Below, piece after piece: positions 23,832-32,591 of a stretch of 36,816 nt of DNA. How positions within the stretch are numbered: the first letter of the stretch is position 1; each line of letters starts with the position of its first letter. This stretch comes from DAXETY01 sp051155755 (GTDB taxonomy: Bacteria; Desulfobacterota; Desulfobacteria; Desulfobacterales; SG8-13): assembly GCA_051155755.1 (NCBI GenBank), contig DAXETY010000098.1, positions 1-36,816 of the forward strand. The letters run 5' to 3'. The position numbers and the translations under genes were made by a program. The notes under the pieces were generated by a model. That model was given only the letters and a program-made list of their open reading frames with translations. It was not told where the DNA came from and did not search any database.

Positions 23832-24898
23832 ATGGCGTTCTCCAGAATCTCGCAAAAACCGGACATCCGGTCGGTCAGTCTGCGATGTTTGCGCGGCGGG
23901 CACACCTCGATCAGGTAAGCGGTCAGCAATGGAAGTACGAGGCTGTACTCGGCCCAGATCTGCACGAGCCGGTGCGCATCGTCGGCGCGGTATTTGCCCC
24001 AGGTCACCGATTCACCGAAGGTGCAGCCCGACAGGCTGCCCTCGCGTTCGACGGCGGTGCCGATCTGAATGCCGCGGTCGGCGCCCTCGAATTCGATGCC
24101 GAGCATCTGGCTGATGGTCGGACTCGTCTGCTGAATGAAGTTTTTGGGTCCCCCGCCGCCGAGTTCCAGAAAACCGGTACGGTCGGAATTATAGACGATG
24201 GCCGCCGAATCGAATATATCCCTCTGGGCCGAAAGGGCCACCGGAAACCCTTCACGGTCGGTGACCACCAGGTTCATGGCAATGGAATGGTTCGCCAGCG
24301 AATCCCAGAATACCGGCACGCCCACATGGGCCGCTTTGGCGGTGAAACTGCGTTCGGGGTGCGGTGCGTTTTCATTCACCCACCGGCCCAGCGCATGGGT
24401 AAACTGCCAGCTGGACACCGCGGGGGATGCCAGATGGGAATGATGGCATTCGCGTACGAATCGGCGAATGATTTGGTCCTGGGCCTCCAGCGTCTCCTTC
24501 TCCCGGATGCCGACGTCGTATATTCGGGTGTCTCCGAGCCTTCGCAGCAAATTGTCGTCGTGGCGGGGAGAGATCGCCTTGACCGGCAGACCGAAGGCAA
24601 AATGCAGGTCATGGTACACCTGGGCACCGGTGGAGCAAATCACGTCCACGTGCCCGGCATCCAGCAACGACACAACCATGCCGCCCATCCCGCCGGCGAC
24701 ACCGGCACCGGCGATCCCGAGCCAGACCACGTCACCTTCGTCGACCATCCGCTGCAGCAGGCGGGCGGCCCGGTGCACGTTGCGGGCCTCGAAAGACGTA
24801 TGGCCGAGCAATTCGATGAGATCGAGAATCGACATTCCGGAGGTCGGCTGCGGCGGAACGATGTCCGGATCATGTTGAAACATGGATTTTTTCGTCAT
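23828..24898 (-). CDS. deoxyhypusine synthase-like protein (polyamine aminobutyl transferase family)
   Basis: 356 aa. Deoxyhypusine synthase uses NAD to move an aminobutyl group from spermidine to a lysine of eIF5A; bacteria lack eIF5A, and DHS relatives such as homospermidine synthase transfer it to putrescine. Family signs: GIAGAGVAGGMGGMVVSLLD near the N-terminus (NAD contact), ICSTGAQVYHDLH, LELGGGGPKNFIQQ with the catalytic Lys252, and FGESVTWGKYR at the substrate site. Its place between pyruvoyl arginine decarboxylase and agmatinase argues for polyamine synthesis, likely homospermidine or a related product, rather than protein modification; this is inference. It starts at an ATG with GAAGGGAA upstream and overlaps agmatinase by 4 bp. 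Confidence 0.88.
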   Translation of the reverse strand: MTKKSMFQHDPDIVPPQPTSGMSILDLIELLGHTSFEARNVHRAARLLQRMVDEGDVVWLGIAGAGVAGGMGGMVVSLLDAGHVDVICSTGAQVYHDLHFAFGLPVKAISPRHDDNLLRRLGDTRIYDVGIREKETLEAQDQIIRRFVRECHHSHLASPAVSSWQFTHALGRWVNENAPHPERSFTAKAAHVGVPVFWDSLANHSIAMNLVVTDREGFPVALSAQRDIFDSAAIVYNSDRTGFLELGGGGPKNFIQQTSPTISQMLGIEFEGADRGIQIGTAVEREGSLSGCTFGESVTWGKYRADDAHRLVQIWAEYSLVLPLLTAYLIEVCPPRKHRRLTDRMSGFCEILENAI

Positions 24899-24940
24899 CC
24901 TGCCGGTTCCCTTCGGTTCTGTTGCGGTCCGGGGTTCGCT

Positions 24941-25513
24941 TCAGCCCATCAGCATGACGGCGCAGGCAACCACGGTGGTCCAGAGTCCATTTTTGTGTCC
25001 CCGGGCCGATTGCGCCACGCTGCGGGTGACAAAAAGCCGCTGGCCGACTTTGTAGACTTGCTTGCGCTCGTCCCAGGCCACATCCGGGTCCAGTTCGATT
25101 CCCATGGTGGAGGCCAGCATGGTGGCCGCCAGGTCTTCGGCAAAATCGGCCGATTTTCGGACCGTCTCTCCGAACGCATGGTGTTCGCTGATATAACCGT
25201 ATTGCCGGGTATCTTTGGGCCGGGCCAATCCCACGGCCGCCGAGACCAGGCGATTGGGTTCGTTGGTGTTTTCCCGGGCCATCACCACGAAGGTGATCTG
25301 ACCGGCACTCAGCTCTTTTTCTCCTTTCTGCCGCGAGATAATTTTACAGTCCGGCGGAAAGATACTCGATACATAAACCAGGTTGCATTTTTCGATACCG
25401 GCTTCCCGCAGGGCCAGTTCGAAGCTCTGCAGCTTATTGCGGTGAATGCCGACGCCCTTGGTGAAAAACATGCGACGGGGTACCATATGGTTCATTCGGA
25501 TTTCATTATCCAT
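24941..25513 (-). CDS. pyruvoyl-dependent arginine decarboxylase
   Basis: 190-aa proenzyme that self-cleaves to make its pyruvoyl cofactor and then decarboxylates arginine to agmatine. The cleavage site is the Ser49-Ser50 pair in NLVYVSSIFPPDCK. Other family blocks: VPRRMFFTKGVGIHRNKLQS at the start, FVVMARENTNEPNRLVSAAV, and YGYISEHHAFGET. The ATG at 25513 has AGGAGG 10 bases upstream; the frame continues upstream but without support. It is the first gene of the polyamine set, with a strong promoter at 25571-25599, and lies 42 bp before the DHS-like gene. Trimeric cytoplasmic enzyme by family. Confidence 0.93.
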   Translation of the reverse strand: MDNEIRMNHMVPRRMFFTKGVGIHRNKLQSFELALREAGIEKCNLVYVSSIFPPDCKIISRQKGEKELSAGQITFVVMARENTNEPNRLVSAAVGLARPKDTRQYGYISEHHAFGETVRKSADFAEDLAATMLASTMGIELDPDVAWDERKQVYKVGQRLFVTRSVAQSARGHKNGLWTTVVACAVMLMG

Positions 25514-25570
25514 GTGCGGGCCGCCTCCTGATAAAACGTTACGATGCCGAGACCGGAAAAAATCCGGGCG

Positions 25571-25599
25571 ATTGTAATGAGCTGCGCAAAGATTGTCAA
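25571..25599 (-). promoter_or_regulatory. predicted strong sigma-70 promoter for the polyamine operon
   Basis: On the minus strand TTGACA (25599-25594), 17-bp spacer, TACAAT (25576-25571), 57 bp before the arginine decarboxylase ATG and just after the MFS gene stop. It makes the three polyamine genes independently expressible from the transporter gene upstream. Confidence 0.62.
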
Positions 25600-25620
25600 T
25601 ATCGACCATGGGCATCTGCT

Positions 25621-27012
25621 TCAGTTGCGCAGCACGCCGCGCCGAAACGAAAAAAACATGCCGCAGACACACAGAATCGTAAAAATCCCGAAACAGATCC
25701 GCATACTGGTTAAAAACAAAGGAAGGTTGGCGGCGGATATGGGCTGCTTTCCGATCACCACCGCGAAGGTGACCGTGGCCACGGCCATGCTCAGCATCTG
25801 TCCCAGCAGACGCATGGTCGCCACGGTTCCGGAGGCAATCCCGTAAAAGCGTTTGGGGACCGACCCCATGATGGCGCTCATATTCGGCGATGAAAACAGC
25901 GCAAAACCAAATCCTAACAGCGCCAGATTTGCAGCGATCCGCAAAACGTTCGAATCGGTCCCCGCAAACGCAAACAGCAACAGGCCCAGTGCGCAGACGC
26001 CCATCCCGGCCGAAGCCAGCCGTGCCGGTTCCATACGGTCCGAAATGCGGCCGGCCAAGGGGGAGAACAGCGCCATGACGGCGGGTTGGGCGACCAGCAA
26101 TATTCCGGCGTTTTGCGGCGACATGCCTTTGGCGTACTGCAGATAGAGACTGATCAAAAACGTTACGGCGAAAGTGGCGGCGTAGTTGATCAGGGCCGCC
26201 ATGCTCGAGAAAGCGAACAAACGATTGTGACGGAAAAGGGAAACTTCAAAGACCGGATGGGTCACCCGCACCTCCTGCCAGACAAACCCCGCCAGACCGG
26301 CCACACCCCCGAGCATCAGCAACGGCGCCGAGGGGGCCGGAATCTGCGTCGCCCCGTATACCAGCATCAGAATGGAGATTGCATAAAGCAAGCTGCCGAC
26401 GACATCCAATCGTTCCCCCCGGGCATCGGCCCATTCTCCGGTCAAAAATTTCAACGTCACGCCGATCGAGGCCGCACCCATGGGCACCACCAGGATAAAA
26501 ATGCTGCGCCACCCGAAATACTGGGTCAGCAAGCCGCCGGCGAAGGGTCCCACCGAAAGTCCGATATAAACGGCAGCGACATAGAGCCCGATCGCCTTTC
26601 CGCGGGTCTCGGGCGGAAATACCGAGGTCAGGATGGCCATCCCGGTGGTGACAAACATCGCCGCGCCGGCTCCCTGAAAGACGCGCAGAAACAAGAATCC
26701 GCCGATGCCGTCGACAAATGCCGAAATGCCGGAGGCCAGCGTATATACCGATAAACCCCACAGGAAGATTTTTTTGCGCCCGTAAATGTCGGCAATCTTT
26801 CCCGCAGGCACCAGAACCACGGCCATGGCGAGCAGATAGGCGGTGGCGATCCAGCTCAGCAGGACCGCGTCGACCGAAAATTCTTTTTGGATGGTCGGCA
26901 GGGCCACGTTCACCGAAGATATCAAAAAGGGCCCCATAAAAGAGGTCAGGGTGGCCACCAGCAAGGCGGAGCGCTGCTCGGATCGGCTTTCTTTGAATGA
27001 TTGAACGGACAT
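25621..27012 (-). CDS. MFS transporter, 14-helix DHA2 (EmrB/QacA-like) drug exporter family
   Basis: 463-aa inner-membrane proton antiporter. Motif A is AGKIADIYGRKKIF between helices 2 and 3; motif C-like GLSVGPFAGGLL lies in helix 5; the N-terminal LISSVNVALPTIQKEF is typical of the DHA2 group. The length and hydrophobic segments fit about 14 helices. The ATG at 27012 follows GGAGGT with 8 bases spacing. Substrate unknown. Its stop is 107 bp before the arginine decarboxylase start, with a promoter in between, so polyamine export is possible but not shown. It diverges from fabV across 99 bp. Confidence 0.9.
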   Translation of the reverse strand: MSVQSFKESRSEQRSALLVATLTSFMGPFLISSVNVALPTIQKEFSVDAVLLSWIATAYLLAMAVVLVPAGKIADIYGRKKIFLWGLSVYTLASGISAFVDGIGGFLFLRVFQGAGAAMFVTTGMAILTSVFPPETRGKAIGLYVAAVYIGLSVGPFAGGLLTQYFGWRSIFILVVPMGAASIGVTLKFLTGEWADARGERLDVVGSLLYAISILMLVYGATQIPAPSAPLLMLGGVAGLAGFVWQEVRVTHPVFEVSLFRHNRLFAFSSMAALINYAATFAVTFLISLYLQYAKGMSPQNAGILLVAQPAVMALFSPLAGRISDRMEPARLASAGMGVCALGLLLFAFAGTDSNVLRIAANLALLGFGFALFSSPNMSAIMGSVPKRFYGIASGTVATMRLLGQMLSMAVATVTFAVVIGKQPISAANLPLFLTSMRICFGIFTILCVCGMFFSFRRGVLRN

Positions 27013-27111
27013 GGCCGGCGACCTCCGGCGGCAGCGGCTTGACCCGCACCGCCCCTGTGCTTACAACTTTTCTACCGAGTTCTGAAAAGGGTCATTTTTT
27101 AGGGTTGCACA

Positions 27112-28320
27112 ATGGTCATCGAACCGCGCATTCGCAACAACATCTGTGTCAATGCCCACCCCCGGGGCTGTGCCGCCCAGGTGGACGCCCAGGTGGATTA
27201 CGTCCGCCGGCGCGAACGCTACGGCGGGCCCGGCCGCGTTCTGGTGGTCGGCGCCACCAACGGCTACGGACTGGCGGCACGCATTGTTTCGGCCTTCGGC
27301 TCCGGGGCGGCGACCGTCGGTGTGGGCTATGAAAAACTCCCCACTGCCGGCCGCACCGCTTCGGCCGGTTGGTACAACGCCGAAGCGTTTCTGCAGGAGG
27401 CCCGCCGGAACGCACTGCCGGCATGGAACCTCAACGGAGATGCCTTCACCGACGCCGTCAAGGATGAAGTCGCTGCCGTCGTGGCCGACCATCTGGGGCA
27501 GATCGACCTTCTGATTTACAGCATTGCCGCACCCCGGCGCATCGATCCCGACACCGGAAACATCTACACATCGGTGATCAAACCCCTGGATCGACCCCTC
27601 ACCGAACTGACCGTCGATTTTCTCACCGGCCGCGTAAAAGAAATTACCGCCGAACCGGCCACCCGGCAGGAAGTCGCCGCAACGGTAAAGGTCATGGGCG
27701 GCGAAGACTGGAAACGCTGGATCGAGCACCTGTCGAGCCGCAACCTCCTGGCGGCCGGCTTTCACACCGTGGCGTTCTCCTACATCGGCTCGGCGCATAC
27801 CCGCCGGCTCTATCGGGACGGCACCATCGGTATGGCCAAGAAAGATCTCGAGCAAAAAACACTCGATATTCAAGCGCTGCTGGCGCCGCTGCGCGGCAAT
27901 GCGCAGATCAGTGTCAACAAGGCCCTGATCACCCGCGCCAGCGCGGTAATACCGGCCGTGCCGCTTTACATCGCCCTTCTCTATCGCGTGATGAAAGAAA
28001 AAGGGCTGCATGAAGGCTGCATCCAGCAAATGTATCGCATGGCGAACGATCGGCTTTATTCCGCCCGGCCGCTCCAAACCGATGCCCGCGGGCGCATCCG
28101 CATGGATGATTGGGAAATGCGGGATGACGTCCAGGAGGCGATTACCGAACGATGGGAAACCATCCGCCGGGAGGATATCATCGACCTGAACGGCTGCGAT
28201 CTAGCCGACATCGCCGGCATGCGGGCCGAGTTTCTGCGGCATCACGGCTTCGGCATGCCCGGGATCGATTACGGCCATGACGCGGACCCGCAGACCATCG
28301 GCCATCCCGCCGGCGACTGA
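27112..28320 (+). CDS. fabV: enoyl-ACP/trans-2-enoyl-CoA reductase FabV
   Basis: 402-aa NADH-dependent short-chain reductase that performs the last reduction of fatty acid elongation and is the triclosan-tolerant alternative to FabI. The N-terminus has MVIEPRIRNNICVNAHPRGC, as in FabV, then the cofactor loop VLVVGATNGYGLAARI. The FabV-specific active site Tyr-x8-Lys is Tyr234-Lys243 in LYRDGTIGMAKKDLE. Length is standard. No clear ribosome binding site precedes the ATG. Convergent with the radical SAM gene, whose stop lies 12 bp away. No other fatty acid gene adjoins, so it is a stand-alone gene. Confidence 0.95.
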   Translation: MVIEPRIRNNICVNAHPRGCAAQVDAQVDYVRRRERYGGPGRVLVVGATNGYGLAARIVSAFGSGAATVGVGYEKLPTAGRTASAGWYNAEAFLQEARRNALPAWNLNGDAFTDAVKDEVAAVVADHLGQIDLLIYSIAAPRRIDPDTGNIYTSVIKPLDRPLTELTVDFLTGRVKEITAEPATRQEVAATVKVMGGEDWKRWIEHLSSRNLLAAGFHTVAFSYIGSAHTRRLYRDGTIGMAKKDLEQKTLDIQALLAPLRGNAQISVNKALITRASAVIPAVPLYIALLYRVMKEKGLHEGCIQQMYRMANDRLYSARPLQTDARGRIRMDDWEMRDDVQEAITERWETIRREDIIDLNGCDLADIAGMRAEFLRHHGFGMPGIDYGHDADPQTIGHPAGD

Positions 28321-28323
28321 GTC

Positions 28324-28343
28324 ACCGGGAGGTCACCTCCGGT
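28324..28343. terminator. short hairpin between convergent genes
   Basis: ACCGGGAGGT and ACCTCCGGT form a 9-bp stem with one bulged G, spanning the 12-bp gap between fabV and the radical SAM gene and covering the latter's stop codon. No T run, so termination is unproven. Confidence 0.35.
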
Positions 28344-30036
28344 AGCGGCCGGCTCGCTCCCGATCCCCAAGGGCCTCGTAGCAGTCGGCGATGTAGCGGC
28401 CGGCCGATTCGGCAAACGGCAACAGCATCTCCAACGCCCGGCGGTACTCGCCCAGGTTCATGTAAGTGATGCCCAGGCAAATGTTGAGGTGCTCGTCTTC
28501 CGGAAAACGGGAAAGGCCTTCGGCGAGGATCGCCCTGGATTCCGCATAGCGCCCCTGTTTCTGCAATCCGATCCCCAGACCGAGGTAGGCCCTTGGATCC
28601 GGATGGTACGCCAGGGCGCGTTGATACAGCGACCGGGCCAGGCGTTCCTTTCCCGGGATGGCCTCGATGCGGGCAAAATCGCCGTGCTCGAAAGTCATGG
28701 CCAGGCGGGAGAGAAAATCGGCGTGCAGCGGCGCCAGGTCGGGTTCGTCTTCCAATTCCAGGGAGTCGATAAATTCGGGTAGACGCTCGTAAAAAGCCGA
28801 ACGCAGGCGGCGGCCGAACTCGAGGACCTGTTCGCGGGAGAGTTGCGGATCGGTCTCGAAATAAAGAATGTCTTCGATGCGGCGCAGCCAGATGTCGTCG
28901 GTCGCTCCGCTGCGCTGTTTGAAATCCTCGTAGAGCTGCGTTCCGGGGAACAGGTCCAGGATGTAGAAAATAGCGCTCAGGGGACGAATCCGACGGATCA
29001 GGGCGATGGTTTCGTCAATGGTTTGCCGGGTCTCGCCGGGGCATCCATAGATGAAATAGGCTCGCGGCAGAATTCCGTATCGACGGGTCAGTGCAAAGGC
29101 CGTTTCCACCTGCTCGTCGCTGAATTCTTTTTGCAGCATGCTTCGAATGCGCCGGTTTCCGCTTTCCACCCCGTAGCTGATCTGTATACAGCCCGCCCGG
29201 CGCATCCAGTAGAGCACTTCGGCATCGATGGTGTCCACCCTCGAAATGGCCTGCCACGCAATGGGCAGATTGCGTTCGAGGATCTCCTGACAGACGGCAA
29301 TGGTTTTGCGGCGGTTTAAGGTAAAGGTATCATCGGAAAAAAAGAAAAAGGCCGTGCCCCTTTCGTAGAGCCGCTGGAGCTGATCGGCGAAATAGGCCGG
29401 CGAATGGAAGCGCACCCGCCGCTGCCAGAACCGGGGCGAACCGCAGAAGGAACAGTTGGCCGGACAGCCGCGTGTCAGCGCCACATGCTGGTAGGTAAAA
29501 TAACGGGCCGGGTTGGGCAGGCTGTCCAGATCGGGCAACAGCGGGTCGCATGGATTTTGGACGGCACGGCCGTCGCTGCGGTAGGCAACGCCTGCAATTT
29601 GCCCGATCGCCGCCCTGCTGCCGGCTTCCAGACATGCGGCCAGCCGGCAAAAACTCTTTTCGGCCTCCCCGACGACCACGTAATCGACCTGCGGAAAATG
29701 GGTCAGCAGGTGCTCCCAGAGGTAAGAGGCCCCGATTCCGCCAAAAACGGTGATCACCTCGGGAAAGAGCTGTTTGGCCGCCGCGGCGATGTCCAATCCC
29801 CCCCAGCGATTGGCATGCAGAATGGAAAAGGCGATCACCTCCGGTCGCATGGCGGTGAGCGCTTCCGATATCCGCTGCGGATTGCGATGCACCTCGGACC
29901 AGTTGAACACTTCCACCCGGTGTCCTTCTTCGATCAGCGCCGCCGCTACATAATAGATCCCCATCGGCGGAACCCGAATTTCGTCCGCATGGACACGAGC
30001 TTCGAGAAAATATGGATATACCAGGGCAATTTTCAT
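28333..30036 (-). CDS. B12-binding-domain radical SAM protein with C-terminal TPR
   Basis: 567 aa. Residues 1-130 form a cobalamin-binding-type Rossmann domain (KIALVYPYF, VPPMGIYYVAAALIEEGH, VFGGIGASYLWEHLL), but I see no canonical DxHxxG ligand motif, so cobalamin may bind base-off without His or not at all. The radical SAM cluster motif is CPANCSFC (Cys191, Cys195, Cys198), followed by the usual ISYGVESGN and YFIYGCPGETRQT. The last 110 residues are TPR-like (RALAYHPDPRAYLGLGIGLQ, INLGEY-type repeats). Similar proteins modify lipids, RNA or natural products; the substrate here is unknown. It diverges from the HAD-AIRS fusion gene across 75 bp, so the two may be co-regulated. Confidence 0.9.
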   Translation of the reverse strand: MKIALVYPYFLEARVHADEIRVPPMGIYYVAAALIEEGHRVEVFNWSEVHRNPQRISEALTAMRPEVIAFSILHANRWGGLDIAAAAKQLFPEVITVFGGIGASYLWEHLLTHFPQVDYVVVGEAEKSFCRLAACLEAGSRAAIGQIAGVAYRSDGRAVQNPCDPLLPDLDSLPNPARYFTYQHVALTRGCPANCSFCGSPRFWQRRVRFHSPAYFADQLQRLYERGTAFFFFSDDTFTLNRRKTIAVCQEILERNLPIAWQAISRVDTIDAEVLYWMRRAGCIQISYGVESGNRRIRSMLQKEFSDEQVETAFALTRRYGILPRAYFIYGCPGETRQTIDETIALIRRIRPLSAIFYILDLFPGTQLYEDFKQRSGATDDIWLRRIEDILYFETDPQLSREQVLEFGRRLRSAFYERLPEFIDSLELEDEPDLAPLHADFLSRLAMTFEHGDFARIEAIPGKERLARSLYQRALAYHPDPRAYLGLGIGLQKQGRYAESRAILAEGLSRFPEDEHLNICLGITYMNLGEYRRALEMLLPFAESAGRYIADCYEALGDRERAGRYRR

Positions 30037-30111
30037 TTTCGTCAGCCTTGACCGACGGCAACGGTGCGTTTCGGGTGGACAGGTATTGTGGATTTCGTTA
30101 CAACCGCCATC

Positions 30112-31728
30112 ATGAAGAAATCTCTGCGAACCATCCGCGCCGTCCTGTTCGACTTCGACGGCACCCTCACCCGACCGGACTCCCTGGATTTGTCGATCAT
30201 CAAGCGCCGCATCGGCTGCCCGGTCGACCATTATCTGCTGGAGTACATCGAATCACTGGAGTCACCCGAGCAACGCCGGGATGCCTTGGACCGGGTGGAT
30301 GCGTTCGAATGCGAGGCGGCCGCCCGGGCCCGCCCCCACCCCGGCGCCGAAGCGCTGATCCAAGACCTGCGCCGCCAAAACATCCGAACCGCGATCCTGA
30401 CCCGCAACAGCCGCAAGGCCGTCCAGATCGCGCTGCGCAATTTCCACCGGATCGATCCCGTGGATTTCGATGAAATTATCACGCGGGATGACCCTGTCAA
30501 TCCCAAACCCAGCGGCGACGGCGTCCGGCTGGCGGCCCAACGTCTGAATGTCCCGGTCGAAGAAATGCTGGTGGTCGGAGACTACCCGCTGGACGTTGAA
30601 GCCGGCCGCAGGGCCGGCGCAATCACGGTTTTGCTCAAGAACCGTCCGGAGGCGGTCGAACCGGAAGGTCTGTGCGACTTCATCATCACCCATCTGAGTC
30701 AGATCAAAAAAATCATTCGTCTGAGACAGCCGCTGCCGGCGGGCAAACTGCCCAACGACCTGCTGCAGCGCTTTCTCGAAAAATATGGATTCGAAGACCC
30801 GGCGGTGATTATCAAACCGGGGATCGGCGAGGATACGGCCGCCGTTGCCATCGAGGGCGCCGAAGTGCTGGTGTTGAAATCCGACCCCATCACCTTTGCC
30901 ACCGAAGCCGCCGGTGAATATGCGGTGGTGGTCAACGCCAACGACATTGCCACCTCGGGAGCGAGGCCGCGCTGGTTTTTGACCACGCTGATGTTTCCAC
31001 CCGGCACAAGTGCGGCCAACATCGGCGAAACCATGCGTGAACTCAGCGATGTGTGTCGCCGCTTGCACATCACCCTGTGCGGGGGTCATACCGAAATCAC
31101 CGATGCGGTCACCCGTCCCGTGGTTACCGGCATGATGACCGGCATCGTAAAGAGGGACCGCTTGATCGACAAGCGCAACATCAAATCCGGCGACCGAATC
31201 TTCCTCACCAAAAGCGTGGCGGTGGAGGGGACCGCCATTATCGCCCGGGAGTTCGCCGCGCGGTTGGCGTCCCTGGGCGTCGAAACGGCGGTTGTAAGAC
31301 ACTGCCGCCGTTTTCTGGACTGGATCAGCATTCTGCCCGAGGCGCGCATCGCCGCCGCTGTGGACGGCGTTTCCGCCATGCACGACGTCACGGAAGGCGG
31401 TCTGGCCACGGCCCTGGAAGAATTGAGTGTTGCCGGCAACCACCGCATGCGGGTGCGCCTTGAACAGATACCCATTTATCCGGAGACCGACCGAATCTGC
31501 GGTTTGCTCAAAATCAATCCGCTGGGGCTGATCGGCTCCGGCAGCCTGATTATTTGCTGCCGGCAATACGCCGCTGATTTGCTGCACCAGCAAATCAGCG
31601 ATCACGGCATTTCGATTACGGAAATCGGCGAAGTCCTTGAAGCGGGCACCGGAATCGAATCCACGCGCGAAAGCCGGCCGGCACCCTGGCCTCGGTTCGA
31701 AAGAGACGAAATCACCCGTCTTTTTTAA
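30112..31728 (+). CDS. fusion protein: HAD phosphatase + AIR synthase-related (HypE/PurM-like) domain
   Basis: 538 aa. Residues 1-205 are a HAD hydrolase: VLFDFDGTLT with nucleophile Asp14 and Asp16, ILTRNSRKA (motif II), NPKPSGDG with the motif III Lys, and VVGDYPLDVEAGRRAG (motif IV), as in phosphoglycolate-phosphatase-like enzymes. Residues 225-538 are an AIR synthase-related protein: KPGIGEDTAAVAIEG, NANDIATSGARPRWFLTTLM, LCGGHTEITDAV and MHDVTEGGLATALEE, all ATP-binding features of HypE, ThiL, SelD and PurM. There is no C-terminal cysteine, so HypE-type thiocarboxamide chemistry is excluded. No hyp gene is near. GTG at 30064 is an alternative start. Joint role of the two domains unknown; the AIRS part may make a phosphorylated intermediate the HAD part clears. 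Confidence 0.87.
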   Translation: MKKSLRTIRAVLFDFDGTLTRPDSLDLSIIKRRIGCPVDHYLLEYIESLESPEQRRDALDRVDAFECEAAARARPHPGAEALIQDLRRQNIRTAILTRNSRKAVQIALRNFHRIDPVDFDEIITRDDPVNPKPSGDGVRLAAQRLNVPVEEMLVVGDYPLDVEAGRRAGAITVLLKNRPEAVEPEGLCDFIITHLSQIKKIIRLRQPLPAGKLPNDLLQRFLEKYGFEDPAVIIKPGIGEDTAAVAIEGAEVLVLKSDPITFATEAAGEYAVVVNANDIATSGARPRWFLTTLMFPPGTSAANIGETMRELSDVCRRLHITLCGGHTEITDAVTRPVVTGMMTGIVKRDRLIDKRNIKSGDRIFLTKSVAVEGTAIIAREFAARLASLGVETAVVRHCRRFLDWISILPEARIAAAVDGVSAMHDVTEGGLATALEELSVAGNHRMRVRLEQIPIYPETDRICGLLKINPLGLIGSGSLIICCRQYAADLLHQQISDHGISITEIGEVLEAGTGIESTRESRPAPWPRFERDEITRLF

Positions 31729-31802
31729 TCCCTGGGTGCGGCCGTCGGTGATTGCCAAAACACGGGGACCGGGTGTGGACGGATCGTGGTCGGTCCGGGC
31801 GG

Positions 31803-32435
31803 TTAATTCTTCATGACCCCGCCTTTGAAAATCGCAAAGGCCAGCGTCAGGGTCTCTTTCAGGAAATTTTTTTCCGAATTGATGATCCGCTTGCTGTTGG
31901 ACCAGAGAACGACACCGGAGAAAAGGGACCAGAAAATATCGGAAAGGGCGATGGGATGTCTTTCGACGAAAACCCCCCGGTCGATGCCTTCTTTGAAAAT
32001 CCGCGCCATTCCCCCAATGGACTTGCGCGAAAGCGTCTTGATTTCCTCGAGCAGTTCCGGAGACAGATTTTTCAGCGTTTCACTGGACTGCAGGTGAAAC
32101 ATGTTGATGATCACCAGCGGGTCGAATTCGTAAACGTCGTACATGGCGTCGATCATGGCATCCAGCTTTTCTTCCGGATCCAGATCCTGGGCATTTTCCA
32201 CGTGTTCGACCCGGATGTGCAAGTATTGCAGTATCCGCAGGGACAGGGATGCGTAAAGTTCTTCTTTGTTTTTAAAATACAGATACAGCGTACCGGGGCT
32301 GAGCTCGGCCTGGCCGGCAATGTCGTCCATGGTCGCCTTGTTGAAGCCTTTTTCAGAGAACACTTTCTTGGCCGCAACGATAATCTGCTGCCGTCTGCGT
32401 TCGCGTTCGCGTTCTTTTCTTTCCTGGATGCCCAT
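31803..32435 (-). CDS. TetR family transcriptional regulator
   Basis: 210 aa. N-terminal helix-turn-helix at about 14-58: QIIVAAKKVFSEKGFNKATM, then DDIAGQAELSPGTLYLYFKNKEE in the standard TetR pattern. The all-helical ligand-binding domain follows (LDAMIDAMYDVYEFDPLVII). The Arg/Glu-rich start (QERKERERERRRQQ) is usual. The ATG at 32435 was chosen by homology; a frame upstream adds 11 residues without support. It diverges from an alpha/beta hydrolase gene across 156 bp, the normal setting for a repressor that controls itself and its neighbour. Ligand unknown; resembles fatty-acid or xenobiotic sensing members only in general. Confidence 0.92.
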   Translation of the reverse strand: MGIQERKERERERRRQQIIVAAKKVFSEKGFNKATMDDIAGQAELSPGTLYLYFKNKEELYASLSLRILQYLHIRVEHVENAQDLDPEEKLDAMIDAMYDVYEFDPLVIINMFHLQSSETLKNLSPELLEEIKTLSRKSIGGMARIFKEGIDRGVFVERHPIALSDIFWSLFSGVVLWSNSKRIINSEKNFLKETLTLAFAIFKGGVMKN

Positions 32436-32591
32436 GTGCCGACACTCGGACGCTGCGGCCGCCCGCAAAAAGGACCGACCGGGTTAATGGCTGACAGACC
32501 TGAAAAAGAAAGGCCCGTCAATTGAGCCGGATTTAGTTTTTAAAACGAGGTCATAATTTATTTCTGCGGTTTGGTCAACAGGAAGATTGAC

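Noticed and set aside
23609..25531. A 640-codon open frame on the plus strand opposite the polyamine operon
   Set aside because: It is antisense to three well-supported enzymes and is explained by their high GC codon usage; the translation has no recognisable domain and no ribosome binding site.
30112..31728. Hydrogenase maturation factor HypE
   Set aside because: The AIRS domain is related, but the C-terminal Cys needed for carbamoyl transfer is missing, a HAD domain is fused on, and no hyp or hydrogenase gene is near.
30262..31758. A 498-codon minus-strand frame opposite the HAD-AIRS gene
   Set aside because: Antisense artefact; the plus-strand product has complete motifs for two enzymes.
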